64,000 nt of DNA from Muribaculaceae bacterium (GTDB lineage: Bacteria; Bacteroidota; Bacteroidia; Bacteroidales; Muribaculaceae). The notes below the pieces were generated by a model. The model saw only the letters and a program-made list of their open reading frames with translations. It did no database searches and was not told the origin of the DNA. Positions 33,680 through 42,589 of the stretch are shown here, piece by piece (the first letter of the stretch is position 1; each line of letters begins with the position of its first letter). The position numbers and the translations under genes are program-made. Location of the stretch: assembly GCA_022509085.1 (NCBI GenBank), contig JAFLTW010000010.1, positions 1 through 64,000 on the forward strand. Direction: 5' to 3'.

Positions 33680-34633
33680 TTAACTAATTTTAACCATCGG
33701 CACCGAATTGGTGGCGTTGGTCGGTTGCATAACCCTTATCCAGTCCACCTCGAAAACCGCGGGCAATTCGGAATCCGTAATCGGACCCTCCCAGGTGCCC
33801 TCACCACCGAGCGACAGACTGAGGATGAGATAGAACGGATGACCGGTATATGGCCACTGATACGCACCGTCCTCACCCTCCAGATGCTCGTTCCTGTATG
33901 TGAGGGTCGGAGTGCCGTTGACAGTGAAGGTGATGCTTTCGGCATCCCAAGTGACTCCATAAATGTTCCAGTCTTCCTTATCCACAGAGGGAGTGGTGAA
34001 GTTGACACCCTCGCCGGAGTGGCCCATATCGTTGATATACCAGGAGTGGATGGTCTGATACACAATTCCCTCCTTGTTGAGATGCTCCATAATGTCGATC
34101 TCGCCGCTCATTGGCCATTTTTCGGCTGGCGGCGACGGCATCATCCAGATACCGGTATGGCTTCCCTGGGGCATCCTTACAAAGCGGGCACGGCACTCCA
34201 CCGTGCCGTAGGTGAAGTCGAATTTCCCTTTGGTTTCGATGGCACCCGTCTTATATTCACCGTCTTGTTTTTCTCCCGTAAGATAGAGGCTGCCGTCCTT
34301 GGTATAGGCCTGCGCGTAGGATTCGCTCAGATAGCGGTCCCACGTGCTGGTGCCCTTCCTGCACAACGACCATTTCGAGGGGTCGGGGTCACCGTCGGTG
34401 CTGTCGAAGTCGTCTTCAAACACCACCTCCATTCCCTCGGGAACAACCGAACCGGTGTACCCACCCTCATCTGCGGTTGCCGCAGCGGGCGTGCCTTCCG
34501 CAATCTCACTGCCGGCATTTCCGGGCAGGGGCTCTTCTCCGGCAAGCGCCTCGCCGCTCGAGCAACCCGAAGCAAGCTGCCCTACCATCATCATAGTGCC
34601 TCCCATCAGCACACTCAGAAATCTGCTCTTCAT
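33680..34633 (-). CDS. Glycoside hydrolase family 16 lipoprotein
   Basis: 317 residues. The lipoprotein signal ends QLASGC (Cys24), so the enzyme is surface or periplasm anchored. A low-complexity linker (about 28-60) leads to the GH16 beta-jelly-roll with catalytic E178-I-D180-I-M-E183 in SGEIDIMEHL and the closing FEVDWIRVMQ. GH16 members cleave beta-1,3/1,4-glucans and related marine or fungal glycans. No SusC/SusD partners are nearby, so it is not part of a visible utilisation locus. Confidence 0.93.
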   Translation of the reverse strand: MKSRFLSVLMGGTMMMVGQLASGCSSGEALAGEEPLPGNAGSEIAEGTPAAATADEGGYTGSVVPEGMEVVFEDDFDSTDGDPDPSKWSLCRKGTSTWDRYLSESYAQAYTKDGSLYLTGEKQDGEYKTGAIETKGKFDFTYGTVECRARFVRMPQGSHTGIWMMPSPPAEKWPMSGEIDIMEHLNKEGIVYQTIHSWYINDMGHSGEGVNFTTPSVDKEDWNIYGVTWDAESITFTVNGTPTLTYRNEHLEGEDGAYQWPYTGHPFYLILSLSLGGEGTWEGPITDSELPAVFEVDWIRVMQPTNATNSVPMVKIS

Positions 34634-34694
34634 TCAAATCGATTTTAATGTTTTTATTAAGCTCTCACTCTCCATATTCCGGCAGGGTCCCGGA

Positions 34695-36011
34695 TTATTT
34701 TTCGCGCATAAAGATCTGGATGGGTGTCCCGTGGAAGTCCCACTTCTCGCGGATCTTGTTTTCCAGGAAGCGCCGGTAGGGCTCCTTGACCCACTGCGGG
34801 AGATTGCAGAAGAAGACGAATGTAGGCACGATGGCATCCTTAAGCATCGTAACGTATTTTATCTTCACAAACTTACCCTTGTTGCTTGGCGGCGGAGTAA
34901 CGGCAATCTGCTCCAGCATATACGTGTTGAGCTGCGAGGTGGGGATAATCCTGCGGCGGTTGGCATACACCTCCAGGGCCGTCTCGAGCACCTTGAAAAT
35001 CCTCTGCTTCGTCACTGCCGAAGTGAAGAGGATAGGGAAGTCGGTAAAGGGCGCGAACTTGTTGCGGATGGCGCTCTCAAACATCTTCTGGGCCTCGAGG
35101 GAGCGGTTTTCCACCAGGTCCCACTTATTGACACAGACCACCAGGCCCTTCTTGTTTTTCTGGATAAGAGAGAAAATGTTGCCGTCCTGGCTCTCGATGC
35201 CGCGCGTGGCATCGATCATCAGGATGCATACATCGCTGGCCTCGATGGCGCGTATGGAGCGGATTACGCTATAGTATTCGATATCCTCGTTTACCTTCTG
35301 CTTCTTGCGGATACCGGCGGTGTCGACGAGGTAGAAATCGAACCCGAACTTATTGTAGCGGTGGTAGATGGAGTCGCGGGTGGTGCCGGCGATATCGGTG
35401 ACGATGTGACGTTCCTCACCGATAAAGGCATTGATAAGGCTCGACTTCCCGGCATTGGGCCGGCCAACGATGGCAAACTTCGCCACGTTATCTTCGGGCC
35501 GCTCGTCATCGTCCTTCTTCGGCATATCCTTCACAATCTCGTCGAGGAGATCGCCGGTGCCGCTGCCGTTGGCCGACGACACCTCTACGGGGTCGCCCAG
35601 GCCGAGGGAGTAGAACTCCGCCACATTGTAGCGGGCGTCTCCCTTATCTTCCTTGTTGGCAACGAGAATCACGGGTTTTTTGGAGCGACGCAGAATCTGC
35701 GCCACCTGGTCGTCGAGGTCGGTGACGCCCACCGAGGCGTCGACCACGAAGAGGATCACATCGGCCTCCTCTATGGCTATCTCCACCTGCTTATTGATCT
35801 CACCCTCGAAGATATCTTCGGAGTTGACCACCCAGCCACCGGTGTCGACGATGGAGAACTCCATGCCGTTCCAGTCGACCTTGCCATACTGGCGGTCGCG
35901 GGTGGTGCCGGCGGTATCGTCAACGATCGCCGAGCGTGTCTGCGTCAACCTGTTGAAAAGTGTAGACTTCCCTACGTTGGGGCGTCCCACTATGGCCACT
36001 AATCTTCCCAT
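34695..36011 (-). CDS. der: Ribosome biogenesis GTPase Der (EngA)
   Basis: 438 residues with two GTPase domains in tandem: G1 [14 protein letters not shown] (about 7-20) with NKED, and G1 [14 protein letters not shown] (about 182-195) with NKWD, followed by the C-terminal KH-like domain. Der acts in 50S subunit maturation. It lies 39 bp after era, which precedes it on the same strand. Confidence 0.97.
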   Translation of the reverse strand: MGRLVAIVGRPNVGKSTLFNRLTQTRSAIVDDTAGTTRDRQYGKVDWNGMEFSIVDTGGWVVNSEDIFEGEINKQVEIAIEEADVILFVVDASVGVTDLDDQVAQILRRSKKPVILVANKEDKGDARYNVAEFYSLGLGDPVEVSSANGSGTGDLLDEIVKDMPKKDDDERPEDNVAKFAIVGRPNAGKSSLINAFIGEERHIVTDIAGTTRDSIYHRYNKFGFDFYLVDTAGIRKKQKVNEDIEYYSVIRSIRAIEASDVCILMIDATRGIESQDGNIFSLIQKNKKGLVVCVNKWDLVENRSLEAQKMFESAIRNKFAPFTDFPILFTSAVTKQRIFKVLETALEVYANRRRIIPTSQLNTYMLEQIAVTPPPSNKGKFVKIKYVTMLKDAIVPTFVFFCNLPQWVKEPYRRFLENKIREKWDFHGTPIQIFMREK

Positions 36012-36050
36012 TTCTTTATCTTAAGTTATCTTATTTACTTTGAAAGTCCG

Positions 36051-36953
36051 TCAATCAAGGTAACCGAACGATTTGAGTTTATTCTCACGGTTGCGCCAGT
36101 CTTTCTCCACCTTGACGAAGAGTTGGAGATATACGCTCTTGCCGAAGAACTTCTCTATGTCTTTGCGGGCCTCGATGCCCACCTTCTTGATCTTCTCGCC
36201 CCCCTTGCCGATGATTATACCCTTCTGGGAGTCGCGTTCCACATAGATCACGCACATGATGTGGATAGCGCCGTCGCTCTCGTCGAATTTCTCCACGATC
36301 ACCTCGGCCGAGTAGGGGATTTCCTTATCATAGTTGAGCAGCAGCTTCTCCCTCACAATCTCGGTGACGAAGAAGCGCGCGGGTTTGTCGGTGAGCGCGT
36401 CTTTACCGAAGAAAGGAGGCGAGTCGGGGAGGAGTTCCACGATCCGGCGCTGGAGGTTGTCGACATTGAAACGCTCCGTAGCGCTCGTGCAGTAGATCTC
36501 GGCGTTGGGAAGGCGCGACTCCCACTCCCTGACGATCTTCTCCAGCTCCTCGTTGCCCTTGAGCAGGTCGATCTTATTGATGACGAGCAGCACGGGGATC
36601 TTCTCCTTGGCCACGCGGTCGAGGAAATCTTTGTTTTTCTCGGGGTCTTCCACCACGTCGGTGACGTAGAGGAGCACGTCGGCGTCGGTGAGCGCCCCCT
36701 CCGAGAAGTTGAGCATGGACTCCTGGAGCTTGTATTTGGGCTTGAGCACCCCGGGGGTGTCGGAATATACGATCTGGTATTCGTCGGTGTTGACGATACC
36801 CATTATACGGTGGCGGGTGGTCTGGGCCTTCGACGTGATTATCGAGATGCGTTCACCCACAAGGTCGTTCATAAGCGTACTCTTCCCCACGTTGGGGTTA
36901 CCGACGATGTTGACAAACCCTGCCTTATGCGGTTTTTTCACTTCGTTTTCCAT
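36051..36953 (-). CDS. era: GTPase Era
   Basis: 300 residues. The G domain has G1 [16 protein letters not shown] (about 17-32), DTPGVL and NKIDLL; the C-terminal KH domain is marked by GKGGEKIKKVGIEARKDIE (about 250-268). Era binds the 3' end of 16S rRNA in 30S maturation. It heads the era-der pair; a terminator separates it from fabH upstream. Confidence 0.97.
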   Translation of the reverse strand: MENEVKKPHKAGFVNIVGNPNVGKSTLMNDLVGERISIITSKAQTTRHRIMGIVNTDEYQIVYSDTPGVLKPKYKLQESMLNFSEGALTDADVLLYVTDVVEDPEKNKDFLDRVAKEKIPVLLVINKIDLLKGNEELEKIVREWESRLPNAEIYCTSATERFNVDNLQRRIVELLPDSPPFFGKDALTDKPARFFVTEIVREKLLLNYDKEIPYSAEVIVEKFDESDGAIHIMCVIYVERDSQKGIIIGKGGEKIKKVGIEARKDIEKFFGKSVYLQLFVKVEKDWRNRENKLKSFGYLD

Positions 36954-36994
36954 ATCAGTCTGTGTTTTTCATGATTATATAGTTATAACACACG

Positions 36995-37027
36995 ATAGGT
37001 CCCAACTGTTGAAAACGCGGGACCTAT
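36995..37027 (-). terminator. Terminator after fabH
   Basis: The stem ATAGGTCCC / GGGACCTAT (36995-37003 with 37019-37027) lies 28 bp after the fabH stop. Confidence 0.7.
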
Positions 37028-37054
37028 TTAACACTTTGGAGAGAGAGGAGGGGA

Positions 37055-38056
37055 TTACTTCTTTTTCTTGGAGTTGAAGGCCCAGATGAGGTACATTGCG
37101 CCCCAGGTGAAGCCTGCACCGAAAGCCGTAAGGAGTATCTTGTCGCCCTTATGGAGCTTATGCTTGTATTCGTCGAGGCAGAGGGGGATGGAGGCAGCCG
37201 AGGTGTTGCCGTAGTGCTGGATATTGACGAGCACTTTCTTCTCGGGAATCTGGAGCCTGTGGCCCACGGCCTCGATGATACGCAGGTTGGCCTGATGGGG
37301 CACGAACCAGTCGATGGTATCGACAGTAAGCCCGTTTTTCTCCATTACGCTCTGCGACGACTGGAGCATGTCGCGCACGGCATGCTTATAGACAGTGCGG
37401 CCCTCCTGGTAGACGTAGTGTTCATGGGCGTCGATCGTCTCCTTCGAGGCCGGGCGGGCACTTCCGCCGGCCTTCATCACAAGGTAAGGGAGCCCGACAC
37501 CGTCGACATGGAACTCACCGTCGATCACGCCTACGTTCTCTTCCGTAGGCTCCACCATAACGGCAGCGGCTGCGTCGCCGAAGAGGGGACAGGTGGCACG
37601 GTCGGTATAGTCGGTCATGCTCGACATCTTCTCCGCACAGACCACCACAATCTTCTTGTAGAGACCGGCAGAGATGTAGGCCCTTGCGGCCTGCATACCC
37701 ACGATAAAGCCGGCGCAGGCGGCCTGGATATCGTAGGCATAGGCATTGGTGAGTCCGCAGCCGTAGGCTATGATTGAAGCCGTAGAGGGGAAACGGTAGT
37801 CGGGATTCGAGGTAGGACAGATCAGGAGCTCCACCTCTTCGGGTTTCACGCCGGTCGACTCCAGCAGACGTTCCACGGCCTTGATGCCGAGAACACTGGA
37901 TCCCTTGGTATCATCTTTGAGGATGCGGCGTTCCTTAATGCCCACGCGGGTTGTGATCCACTCGTCGTTGGTGTCGACCATGCGCGACAACATCTCGTTG
38001 TCGAGGATGTCGTCAGGCACATATGAAGCGATTCCACTTATCTTTGCGTTAAGCAT
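37055..38056 (-). CDS. fabH: Beta-ketoacyl-ACP synthase III
   Basis: 333 residues with the catalytic triad C114 (QAACAGFIVG), H254 (WFVPHQANLR) and N284 (YGNTSAAS). FabH condenses acetyl-CoA with malonyl-ACP to start fatty acid synthesis. It belongs to the common DUF177-rpmF-fabH gene order, although a large hairpin lies between rpmF and fabH. Confidence 0.96.
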   Translation of the reverse strand: MLNAKISGIASYVPDDILDNEMLSRMVDTNDEWITTRVGIKERRILKDDTKGSSVLGIKAVERLLESTGVKPEEVELLICPTSNPDYRFPSTASIIAYGCGLTNAYAYDIQAACAGFIVGMQAARAYISAGLYKKIVVVCAEKMSSMTDYTDRATCPLFGDAAAAVMVEPTEENVGVIDGEFHVDGVGLPYLVMKAGGSARPASKETIDAHEHYVYQEGRTVYKHAVRDMLQSSQSVMEKNGLTVDTIDWFVPHQANLRIIEAVGHRLQIPEKKVLVNIQHYGNTSAASIPLCLDEYKHKLHKGDKILLTAFGAGFTWGAMYLIWAFNSKKKK

Positions 38057-38100
38057 GACTCTTTTTTACCTTATAACAAGCTGTTAATATATATGGTTTG

Positions 38101-38136
38101 CCGCGCCGGGCTCTTTGCTCGGTAGCCTCGGCGCGG
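38101..38136 (-). promoter_or_regulatory. Strong hairpin between rpmF and fabH
   Basis: CCGCGCCG and CGGCGCGG (8 perfect pairs) with an inner GGCTC/GAGC-type pairing. No T-run follows, so it may be an mRNA-stability or attenuation element rather than a simple terminator. Confidence 0.5.
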
Positions 38137-38181
38137 AATACTTCATACCGTGGGGGTGACGGAAGCGAGAGACTTAAGTCT

Positions 38182-38364
38182 TTACTTCTCCTTAACCTCC
38201 ATTACCACTCTGCCGCGGTAGAAACCGCAAGTACCGCAGATGGTGTGATAGATGTGCCATGAGCCGCAGTTGGGGCAGATGGCGAGAGTGGGTATGAGAG
38301 CCTTGTCGTGAGTGCGGCGTTTGGCCGTACGGGTGTGCGATTGTCTTCTTTTAGGATGTGCCAT
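38182..38364 (-). CDS. rpmF: 50S ribosomal protein L32
   Basis: 60 residues. The start AHPKRRQSHTRTAKRR and the zinc-ribbon cysteines CPNC...CGTC identify L32 of the zinc-binding (C+) type. It lies 47 bp after the DUF177 gene, the usual bacterial pairing. Confidence 0.97.
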   Translation of the reverse strand: MAHPKRRQSHTRTAKRRTHDKALIPTLAICPNCGSWHIYHTICGTCGFYRGRVVMEVKEK

Positions 38365-38411
38365 TTCTGAATATAGCTTTTATTGTTTTCTTTTCTATAA
38401 TAATTCACTCA

Positions 38412-38945
38412 TTAATCTTCTGCTGCGACGTCGTCGGCGTCTTCCAGGCCGATTTCTGTCTCCACCATCTCCTCGTCTTCCTCGTCGGCGCCGCGCACCT
38501 TATGTTTGTTGAGAGCGGCGGCCATGGCCCTGTTGCACTTTCCGAGGGGATGCACGTGGCGCATGGGGATAGAGAGCAGGATGGTGTCGTAGAGCATATA
38601 CGCGACATTTAGGTAGGGGTTGTCGGCCGGGATAATCAGCAGGTCGTCGCTGGCGTCATCGTAGTCGTCGCCATATTCCACCTTGATGTCGTAGGTGGTG
38701 TCGATCTCGATGTCGATCGGGTCGAGACAGCGGTCGCAGGGCACCTGCACCAGGCCTTTAAGGATAAACTTAAGGTCATACAGGCCGTTGCGGTTTTCCA
38801 GGTCGAGATGGACCTGCACGTCGGCATTCTGCACACTCTCGTTTTCCATATTCTTGAAAAACTGTGTGTCGCAGACGAACTCCTGCTGGTACTTACCGGG
38901 CTGGAGCGATGCCAACTGCACCTTGAAAGCGCTGTATTTTCCCAT
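38412..38945 (-). CDS. DUF177 (YceD) family protein
   Basis: 177 residues with the DUF177 core LVQVPCDRCLDPIDIEID (about 60-77) and an acidic C-terminus. The family is almost always encoded next to rpmF and is linked to 23S rRNA or ribosome assembly in plants and bacteria. The start lies only 19 bp after the 3' end of tRNA-Arg, so it shares that promoter. Confidence 0.9.
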   Translation of the reverse strand: MGKYSAFKVQLASLQPGKYQQEFVCDTQFFKNMENESVQNADVQVHLDLENRNGLYDLKFILKGLVQVPCDRCLDPIDIEIDTTYDIKVEYGDDYDDASDDLLIIPADNPYLNVAYMLYDTILLSIPMRHVHPLGKCNRAMAAALNKHKVRGADEEDEEMVETEIGLEDADDVAAED

Positions 38946-38964
38946 CTTCTGTCGCGTTAGTAGT

Positions 38965-39039
38965 TGGTACCTCCGAGGAGAATCGAACTCCTATCTAAAG
39001 TTTAGGAAACTTCTATTCTATCCGTTGAACTACAGAGGC
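38965..39039 (-). tRNA. tRNA-Arg (CCT)
   Basis: 75 bases with an encoded CCA. Anticodon stem GAAGT/ACTTT and loop TTCCTAA give CCT. T-arm GGAGTTCGATTCTCC. Acceptor GCCTCTG pairs with CGGAGGT, ending in a G-U pair at position 1-72. Confidence 0.92.
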
Positions 39040-39079
39040 ATTTCCGCCTTGCGCATAGTGGTACACGCAAAAGCAACCG

Positions 39080-39111
39080 CAAAATTAGAAATTTTTTATG
39101 ACATTGACAAA
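39080..39111 (-). promoter_or_regulatory. Promoter of tRNA-Arg - DUF177 - rpmF
   Basis: On the - strand, TTTG (39108-39111) and TAATTTTG (39080-39087) are 20 bp apart, an exact match to the Bacteroidota consensus. It probably drives the tRNA together with the two downstream protein genes. Confidence 0.8.
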
Positions 39112-39145
39112 AAATTAGCCAACATCTCGCTAATTTTTCGCAAAA

Positions 39146-39178
39146 TAGGGCGCCCGGGCCCTTTCAGTCCGGGCCCTA
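39146..39178 (-). terminator. Terminator after aroB
   Basis: TAGGGC/GCCCTA outer stem with CCGG/CCGG inside, followed on the - strand by TTTT. It lies 5 bp after the aroB stop. Confidence 0.75.
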
Positions 39179-39182
39179 TACC

Positions 39183-40163
39183 TTATACAATAGGAGAACC
39201 CAGGGCTTTCAGGAGCACCCACGCGGGTTTGCCGACCACGGTGTTTTTCTTGTCGTGGGCCATATACCGCCATGCCTCGCGGAGTTGCCCGGCGGTCATA
39301 TCGAGAGGAGGGAAATAACGCTCTAGCACCTCCCTATAACGGGCAGTGATGCCCGGGTTCAGACCCGCCTCGGTCTCGCTGCGTTGGAGCGCGAAGAGCA
39401 GACCGTGGGCCACGGCGATGCCGTGGGGTAGGGGACGCCCGTGGGCCATCCTCCATGACTCGATGGCATGGCCGGCCGTATGCCCGAGATTGAGCATCTT
39501 GCGGAGGTTGCCTTCCCTGAAGTCTTGCGCAACAATCTTCTGTTTGAAGGCGGCGCAACGGCCCACCACCTCATCCACCACCGCAGGGTCTCTCCTTACG
39601 ATGAAGGCTTCGGATGTGGCGAGAAAAAAGAGTTCCTCTGAGTCGAGCATTCCGGTCTTGATGGCTTCGCCCACTCCGGAGAGCCACTCCGCTTCGGGGA
39701 GGGAGGCGAAGGTAGAGGTAAGGGGCAACACGGCGAGCGGCAGCGAGAAGGCACCCACCTCGTTTTTCAGACCGGCGAAATTTATGCCGGTCTTGCCGCC
39801 GATGGCGGCGTCGACGGCCGCAAGCAGTGTAGTGGGCACATTGATGCATTTGATGCCGCGTTTGAAGGTAGCGGCGGCAAATCCACCGAGGTCGCTCACC
39901 ATACCGCCGCCTACATTTACGAGGGCAGAACGACGCATCGCACCCCGGCTCACCAGGAAATCCCACACCCGGGCAAGACCCTCTAAGGACTTCGATCCCT
40001 CGCCGGCCTCCACAACGAGGCGCGGAAGGGACGGGAGGAAGTTTCGGATCAGCGGATCGACGCCGGTATCGGTAAGGAGATACAGGCGGTCGACGTTATT
40101 TTGCAGGCGCAGCGACTCAATCGAGGCTTCTATTTGCTCAAATTGCGTTTCCTTTCTCATCAC
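39183..40163 (-). CDS. aroB: 3-dehydroquinate synthase
   Basis: 326 residues, a little shorter than the common ~360. NAD- and metal-binding landmarks are VNVGGGMVSDLGGFAAAT (about 93-110), PTTLLAAVDAAIGGKTGIN (about 121-139), the metal ligand His in LNLGHTAGHAIE (about 240) and HGIAVAHGL. It converts DAHP to 3-dehydroquinate, the second shikimate step. Monocistronic with its own terminator. Confidence 0.95.
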   Translation of the reverse strand: MMRKETQFEQIEASIESLRLQNNVDRLYLLTDTGVDPLIRNFLPSLPRLVVEAGEGSKSLEGLARVWDFLVSRGAMRRSALVNVGGGMVSDLGGFAAATFKRGIKCINVPTTLLAAVDAAIGGKTGINFAGLKNEVGAFSLPLAVLPLTSTFASLPEAEWLSGVGEAIKTGMLDSEELFFLATSEAFIVRRDPAVVDEVVGRCAAFKQKIVAQDFREGNLRKMLNLGHTAGHAIESWRMAHGRPLPHGIAVAHGLLFALQRSETEAGLNPGITARYREVLERYFPPLDMTAGQLREAWRYMAHDKKNTVVGKPAWVLLKALGSPIV

Positions 40164-40274
40164 TGCGCGAATTTAATCAAATTATCTTTTTTGAGCAAAT
40201 CGCGGAGCGGGAGTGGATGAAAGAAAGCCCAGCGGGGTAAAAATAAGGCCGCATCCTAAAAAAATTGATGAAAA

Positions 40275-40306
40275 TTTGGTGGAATAAAAAAAAGGTTGTA
40301 ACTTTG
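40275..40306 (+). promoter_or_regulatory. Promoter of the tRNA-Lys/Val/Val cluster
   Basis: TTTG (40275-40278) and TAACTTTG (40299-40306) are 20 bp apart. It lies 27 bp upstream of tRNA-Lys. Confidence 0.85.
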
Positions 40307-40333
40307 CAGTCGCAAAACCGAAAACGACGGTAA

Positions 40334-40406
40334 GACTCCGTAGCTCAGTTGGTAGAGCAAATGACTCTTAATCATTGGGTCGAGGGTTCGAGCCCCTCCG
40401 GGGTCA
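40334..40406 (+). tRNA. tRNA-Lys (CTT)
   Basis: Acceptor GACTCCG/CGGGGTC, anticodon loop CTCTTAA, anticodon CTT. CCA is not encoded (CTA follows). Confidence 0.94.
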
Positions 40407-40417
40407 CTAAGTTTTCA

Positions 40418-40492
40418 GGGCGTTTAGCTCAGCTGGTTTAGAGCATCTGCCTTACAAGCAGAGGGTCGGCGGTTCGAATCCGTCAACGCCCA
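40418..40492 (+). tRNA. tRNA-Val (TAC), copy 1
   Basis: 75 bases. Acceptor GGGCGTT/AACGCCC, anticodon stem TCTGC/GCAGA with loop CTTACAA, anticodon TAC. It starts 11 bp after tRNA-Lys. Confidence 0.95.
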
Positions 40493-40551
40493 CACCGTCC
40501 GCGAGGATAGTATAGGATTAAATTTCAAATATATTACTCATAAGGAAATTA

Positions 40552-40626
40552 GGGCGTTTAGCTCAGCTGGTTTAGAGCATCTGCCTTACAAGCAGAGGGT
40601 CGGCGGTTCGAATCCGTCAACGCCCA
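40552..40626 (+). tRNA. tRNA-Val (TAC), copy 2
   Basis: Identical in sequence to the copy at 40418-40492, 59 bp further on. A recent tandem duplication or gene conversion. Confidence 0.95.
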
Positions 40627-40668
40627 CCGGAAAAGAGATTCAGTGATGAACCTCTTTTTCTGTTTATT

Positions 40669-41190
40669 TCAGGTGGTGAGGGCGTAGAGGGCGATGCCGG
40701 TGGAGACGCTGACGTTGAGGGAGTGTTTCGTGCCATACTGCGGAATCTCAAGCAGATAGTCGGCAAGGTCTACAATCCTCTGGTCGACACCGCTGACCTC
40801 ATTTCCCACCACCAAAGCCAACCGCTCACCCGGCCGGGCGCGAAACTCCGGAAGAGGGATGCTGCCATGCACCTGCTCCAGCACGCATACTTTCCAGCCC
40901 TGTTCCTTAAGGCGCACCACCTCCCCAAAGGTGTCGTCGACATGGCGCCAGGCCACGGTCTCCTCCGCGCCCAACGCCGTCTTCGTAATCTCCGGATGGG
41001 GCGGAACGCCCGAGATGCCTCCCAGCACAATCTCTTCAACAAGGAAGGCATCAGCCGTGCGGAAAATGCTGCCTATATTGTGCATGGAACGTACATTGTC
41101 GGTAATAACCACAAGCGGAAGCTTGGGCAGCTGCCTATACTCCTCGGCCGAACAGCGCGTCAGCTCTACGATATTCTTCTTGCGCGGCAT
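40669..41190 (-). CDS. TrmH/SpoU-family RNA 2'-O-methyltransferase
   Basis: 173 residues, a bare SPOUT domain. Motif 1 NVRSMHNIGSIFRTAD (about 32-47), motif 2 ALVVGNEVSGVD (about 123-134) and motif 3 IPQYGTKHSLNVSVSTGIALY (about 148-168), which form the trefoil-knot SAM site. It probably methylates tRNA or rRNA ribose; the target is not clear. A 9-bp tandem repeat ends at its start codon. Confidence 0.92.
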   Translation of the reverse strand: MPRKKNIVELTRCSAEEYRQLPKLPLVVITDNVRSMHNIGSIFRTADAFLVEEIVLGGISGVPPHPEITKTALGAEETVAWRHVDDTFGEVVRLKEQGWKVCVLEQVHGSIPLPEFRARPGERLALVVGNEVSGVDQRIVDLADYLLEIPQYGTKHSLNVSVSTGIALYALTT

Positions 41191-41193
41191 TTT

Positions 41194-41242
41194 TAGCTTT
41201 TTTAGCTTTATTAGCTATAATAGCTATTTTAGCTTTTATAGC
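41194..41242. repeat. Nine-bp tandem repeat upstream of the SpoU gene
   Basis: TAGC recurs exactly every 9 bp at 41194, 41203, 41212, 41221, 41230 and 41239; the units are TAGCTTTTT, TAGCTTTAT, TAGCTATAA, TAGCTATTT and TAGCTTTTA. The array fills most of the 60-bp gap between nadA and the SpoU gene. Confidence 0.85.
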
Positions 41243-41250
41243 AACTCCTA

Positions 41251-42198
41251 TCAGCTCATGGCGAGCATACGCTCGATGGGGCGCAAAGCCTTGCGAGCCA
41301 CCTCCTCGTCTACCTTGATTTCAGGAGCACCGTCGCGCAGGGCCTCATATACTTTCTCGAGGGTGTTGAGCTTCATAAAGTCGCACTCGTTACACTGGCA
41401 CTCCGCATCCTCTGCCGGAGCGGCGAGCAGCGTCTTGCCCGGGCACTTTTTCCGCATCTCGAAGAGAATGCCGCTCTCGGTTACCACAATATATTCCTTG
41501 GCATCGTCTTCGCGGGCAAACTTGAGGAGGGCAGCCGTGCTTCCCACCTTGTCGGCCACCAGTTGGAGTGGACGGCGGCATTCGGGGTGCACCAGGATCT
41601 TGGCTCCGGGATGTTCACGTTTCATCTCCAGGATCTTCTCGAGCGAGAAACGGTCGTGGACATGGCAGGCACCCTTCCAGAGGAGCATCCGGCGTCCCGT
41701 CTCACTGTTGATGTATTCACCGAGGTTGCGGTCGGGTCCGAAGATAATCTTCTCCTCCTCAGGCAGCTGGTCTATAATCTGGCGTGCATTGCCGCTGGTG
41801 ACCACGATGTCTGTCAGCGCCTTCACGGCAGCGGAGGTGTTGACGTAACTCACCACCGTATGGTCGGGGTGAGCCTTCACAAACTCCTCAAACTCCTCGG
41901 GCGGACAGCTGTCGGCCAGCGAGCAGCCTGCCGCGAGGTCGGGCACGAGCACCGTCTTGTCGGGGCAGAGTATCTTGGCCGTCTCGCCCATAAAGTGGAC
42001 GCCACACATCACGATGACGTCGGCATCGGTCTGGGCAGCCTGGCGGGCCAGCGCCAGCGAGTCGCCGATGAAGTCGGCTATCTCCTGTATCTCGTCCCGC
42101 TGATAATAGTGAGCCATGATGAGCGCGTTCTTCTCCTTCTTGAGTCGGGCAATCTCCTCTCTCAAAAATTTGTTTCTTTCCTCAACGGCCTCTTTCAT
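41251..42198 (-). CDS. nadA: Quinolinate synthase A
   Basis: 315 residues. Three repeated segments are built around cysteines that bind the 4Fe-4S cluster: VMCGVHFMGE (about 84), the Cys of HPECRRP (about 200) and QCNECDFM (about 270). It condenses iminoaspartate with DHAP to quinolinate in NAD synthesis. Upstream lies the candidate origin region; no clear promoter box is found close to the ATG. Confidence 0.95.
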   Translation of the reverse strand: MKEAVEERNKFLREEIARLKKEKNALIMAHYYQRDEIQEIADFIGDSLALARQAAQTDADVIVMCGVHFMGETAKILCPDKTVLVPDLAAGCSLADSCPPEEFEEFVKAHPDHTVVSYVNTSAAVKALTDIVVTSGNARQIIDQLPEEEKIIFGPDRNLGEYINSETGRRMLLWKGACHVHDRFSLEKILEMKREHPGAKILVHPECRRPLQLVADKVGSTAALLKFAREDDAKEYIVVTESGILFEMRKKCPGKTLLAAPAEDAECQCNECDFMKLNTLEKVYEALRDGAPEIKVDEEVARKALRPIERMLAMS

Positions 42199-42210
42199 TC
42201 TTATTTTAGT

Positions 42211-42568
42211 TTAAATTTTTAAAAATATAAAAAAATAAAATAACAGCATCAGTAGAGGGGTGTCGATAATGTGCATAACATTTCTAACTTGACATGAATG
42301 TAGAAATGGGAACTGCACTTACGGGTGTTATGCATACCTTATCTACAGTTCGTATGGTTGATACTTAAAAAGTTTTGCAACTTATCAACATCTCAAAGAC
42401 GCGGCGATTTGCAGTCGCAAATTTATAAAAAAATATGAAGATAACCGTGCAAAAAGTTGGTCAATAAGTTCGGGTGTGGTGTAGATAAAAGCGCGCGGCT
42501 TTTTAGCGATGGTAAATTATGAACAATGGCGCGCGAAAAATCAACGGCAAACCGACGGGTTATCGACA
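42211..42568. other. Candidate chromosomal replication origin (DnaA-box cluster with AT-rich blocks)
   Basis: DnaA-box-like 9-mers: TTATCGACA (42261-42269, -), TTATGCACA (42270-42278, -), TTATGCATA (42328-42336, +), TTATCTACA (42339-42347, +), TTATCAACA (42382-42390, +), TTATCTACA (42480-42488, -) and TTATCGACA (42560-42568, +). AT-rich blocks lie at about 42211-42242 and 42420-42437, candidates for an unwinding element. The region is non-coding and lies where gene direction changes from mostly - (left) to mostly + (right). dnaA is not nearby, which is not unusual in Bacteroidota. It could also be a DnaA-titration site. Confidence 0.55.
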
Positions 42569-42589
42569 GGTTATGTACTGCCTCGCGCG

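Noticed and set aside
34344..36002. 552-codon + strand frame opposite der
   Set aside because: Der with two full G domains is on the - strand; the + frame is a shadow.
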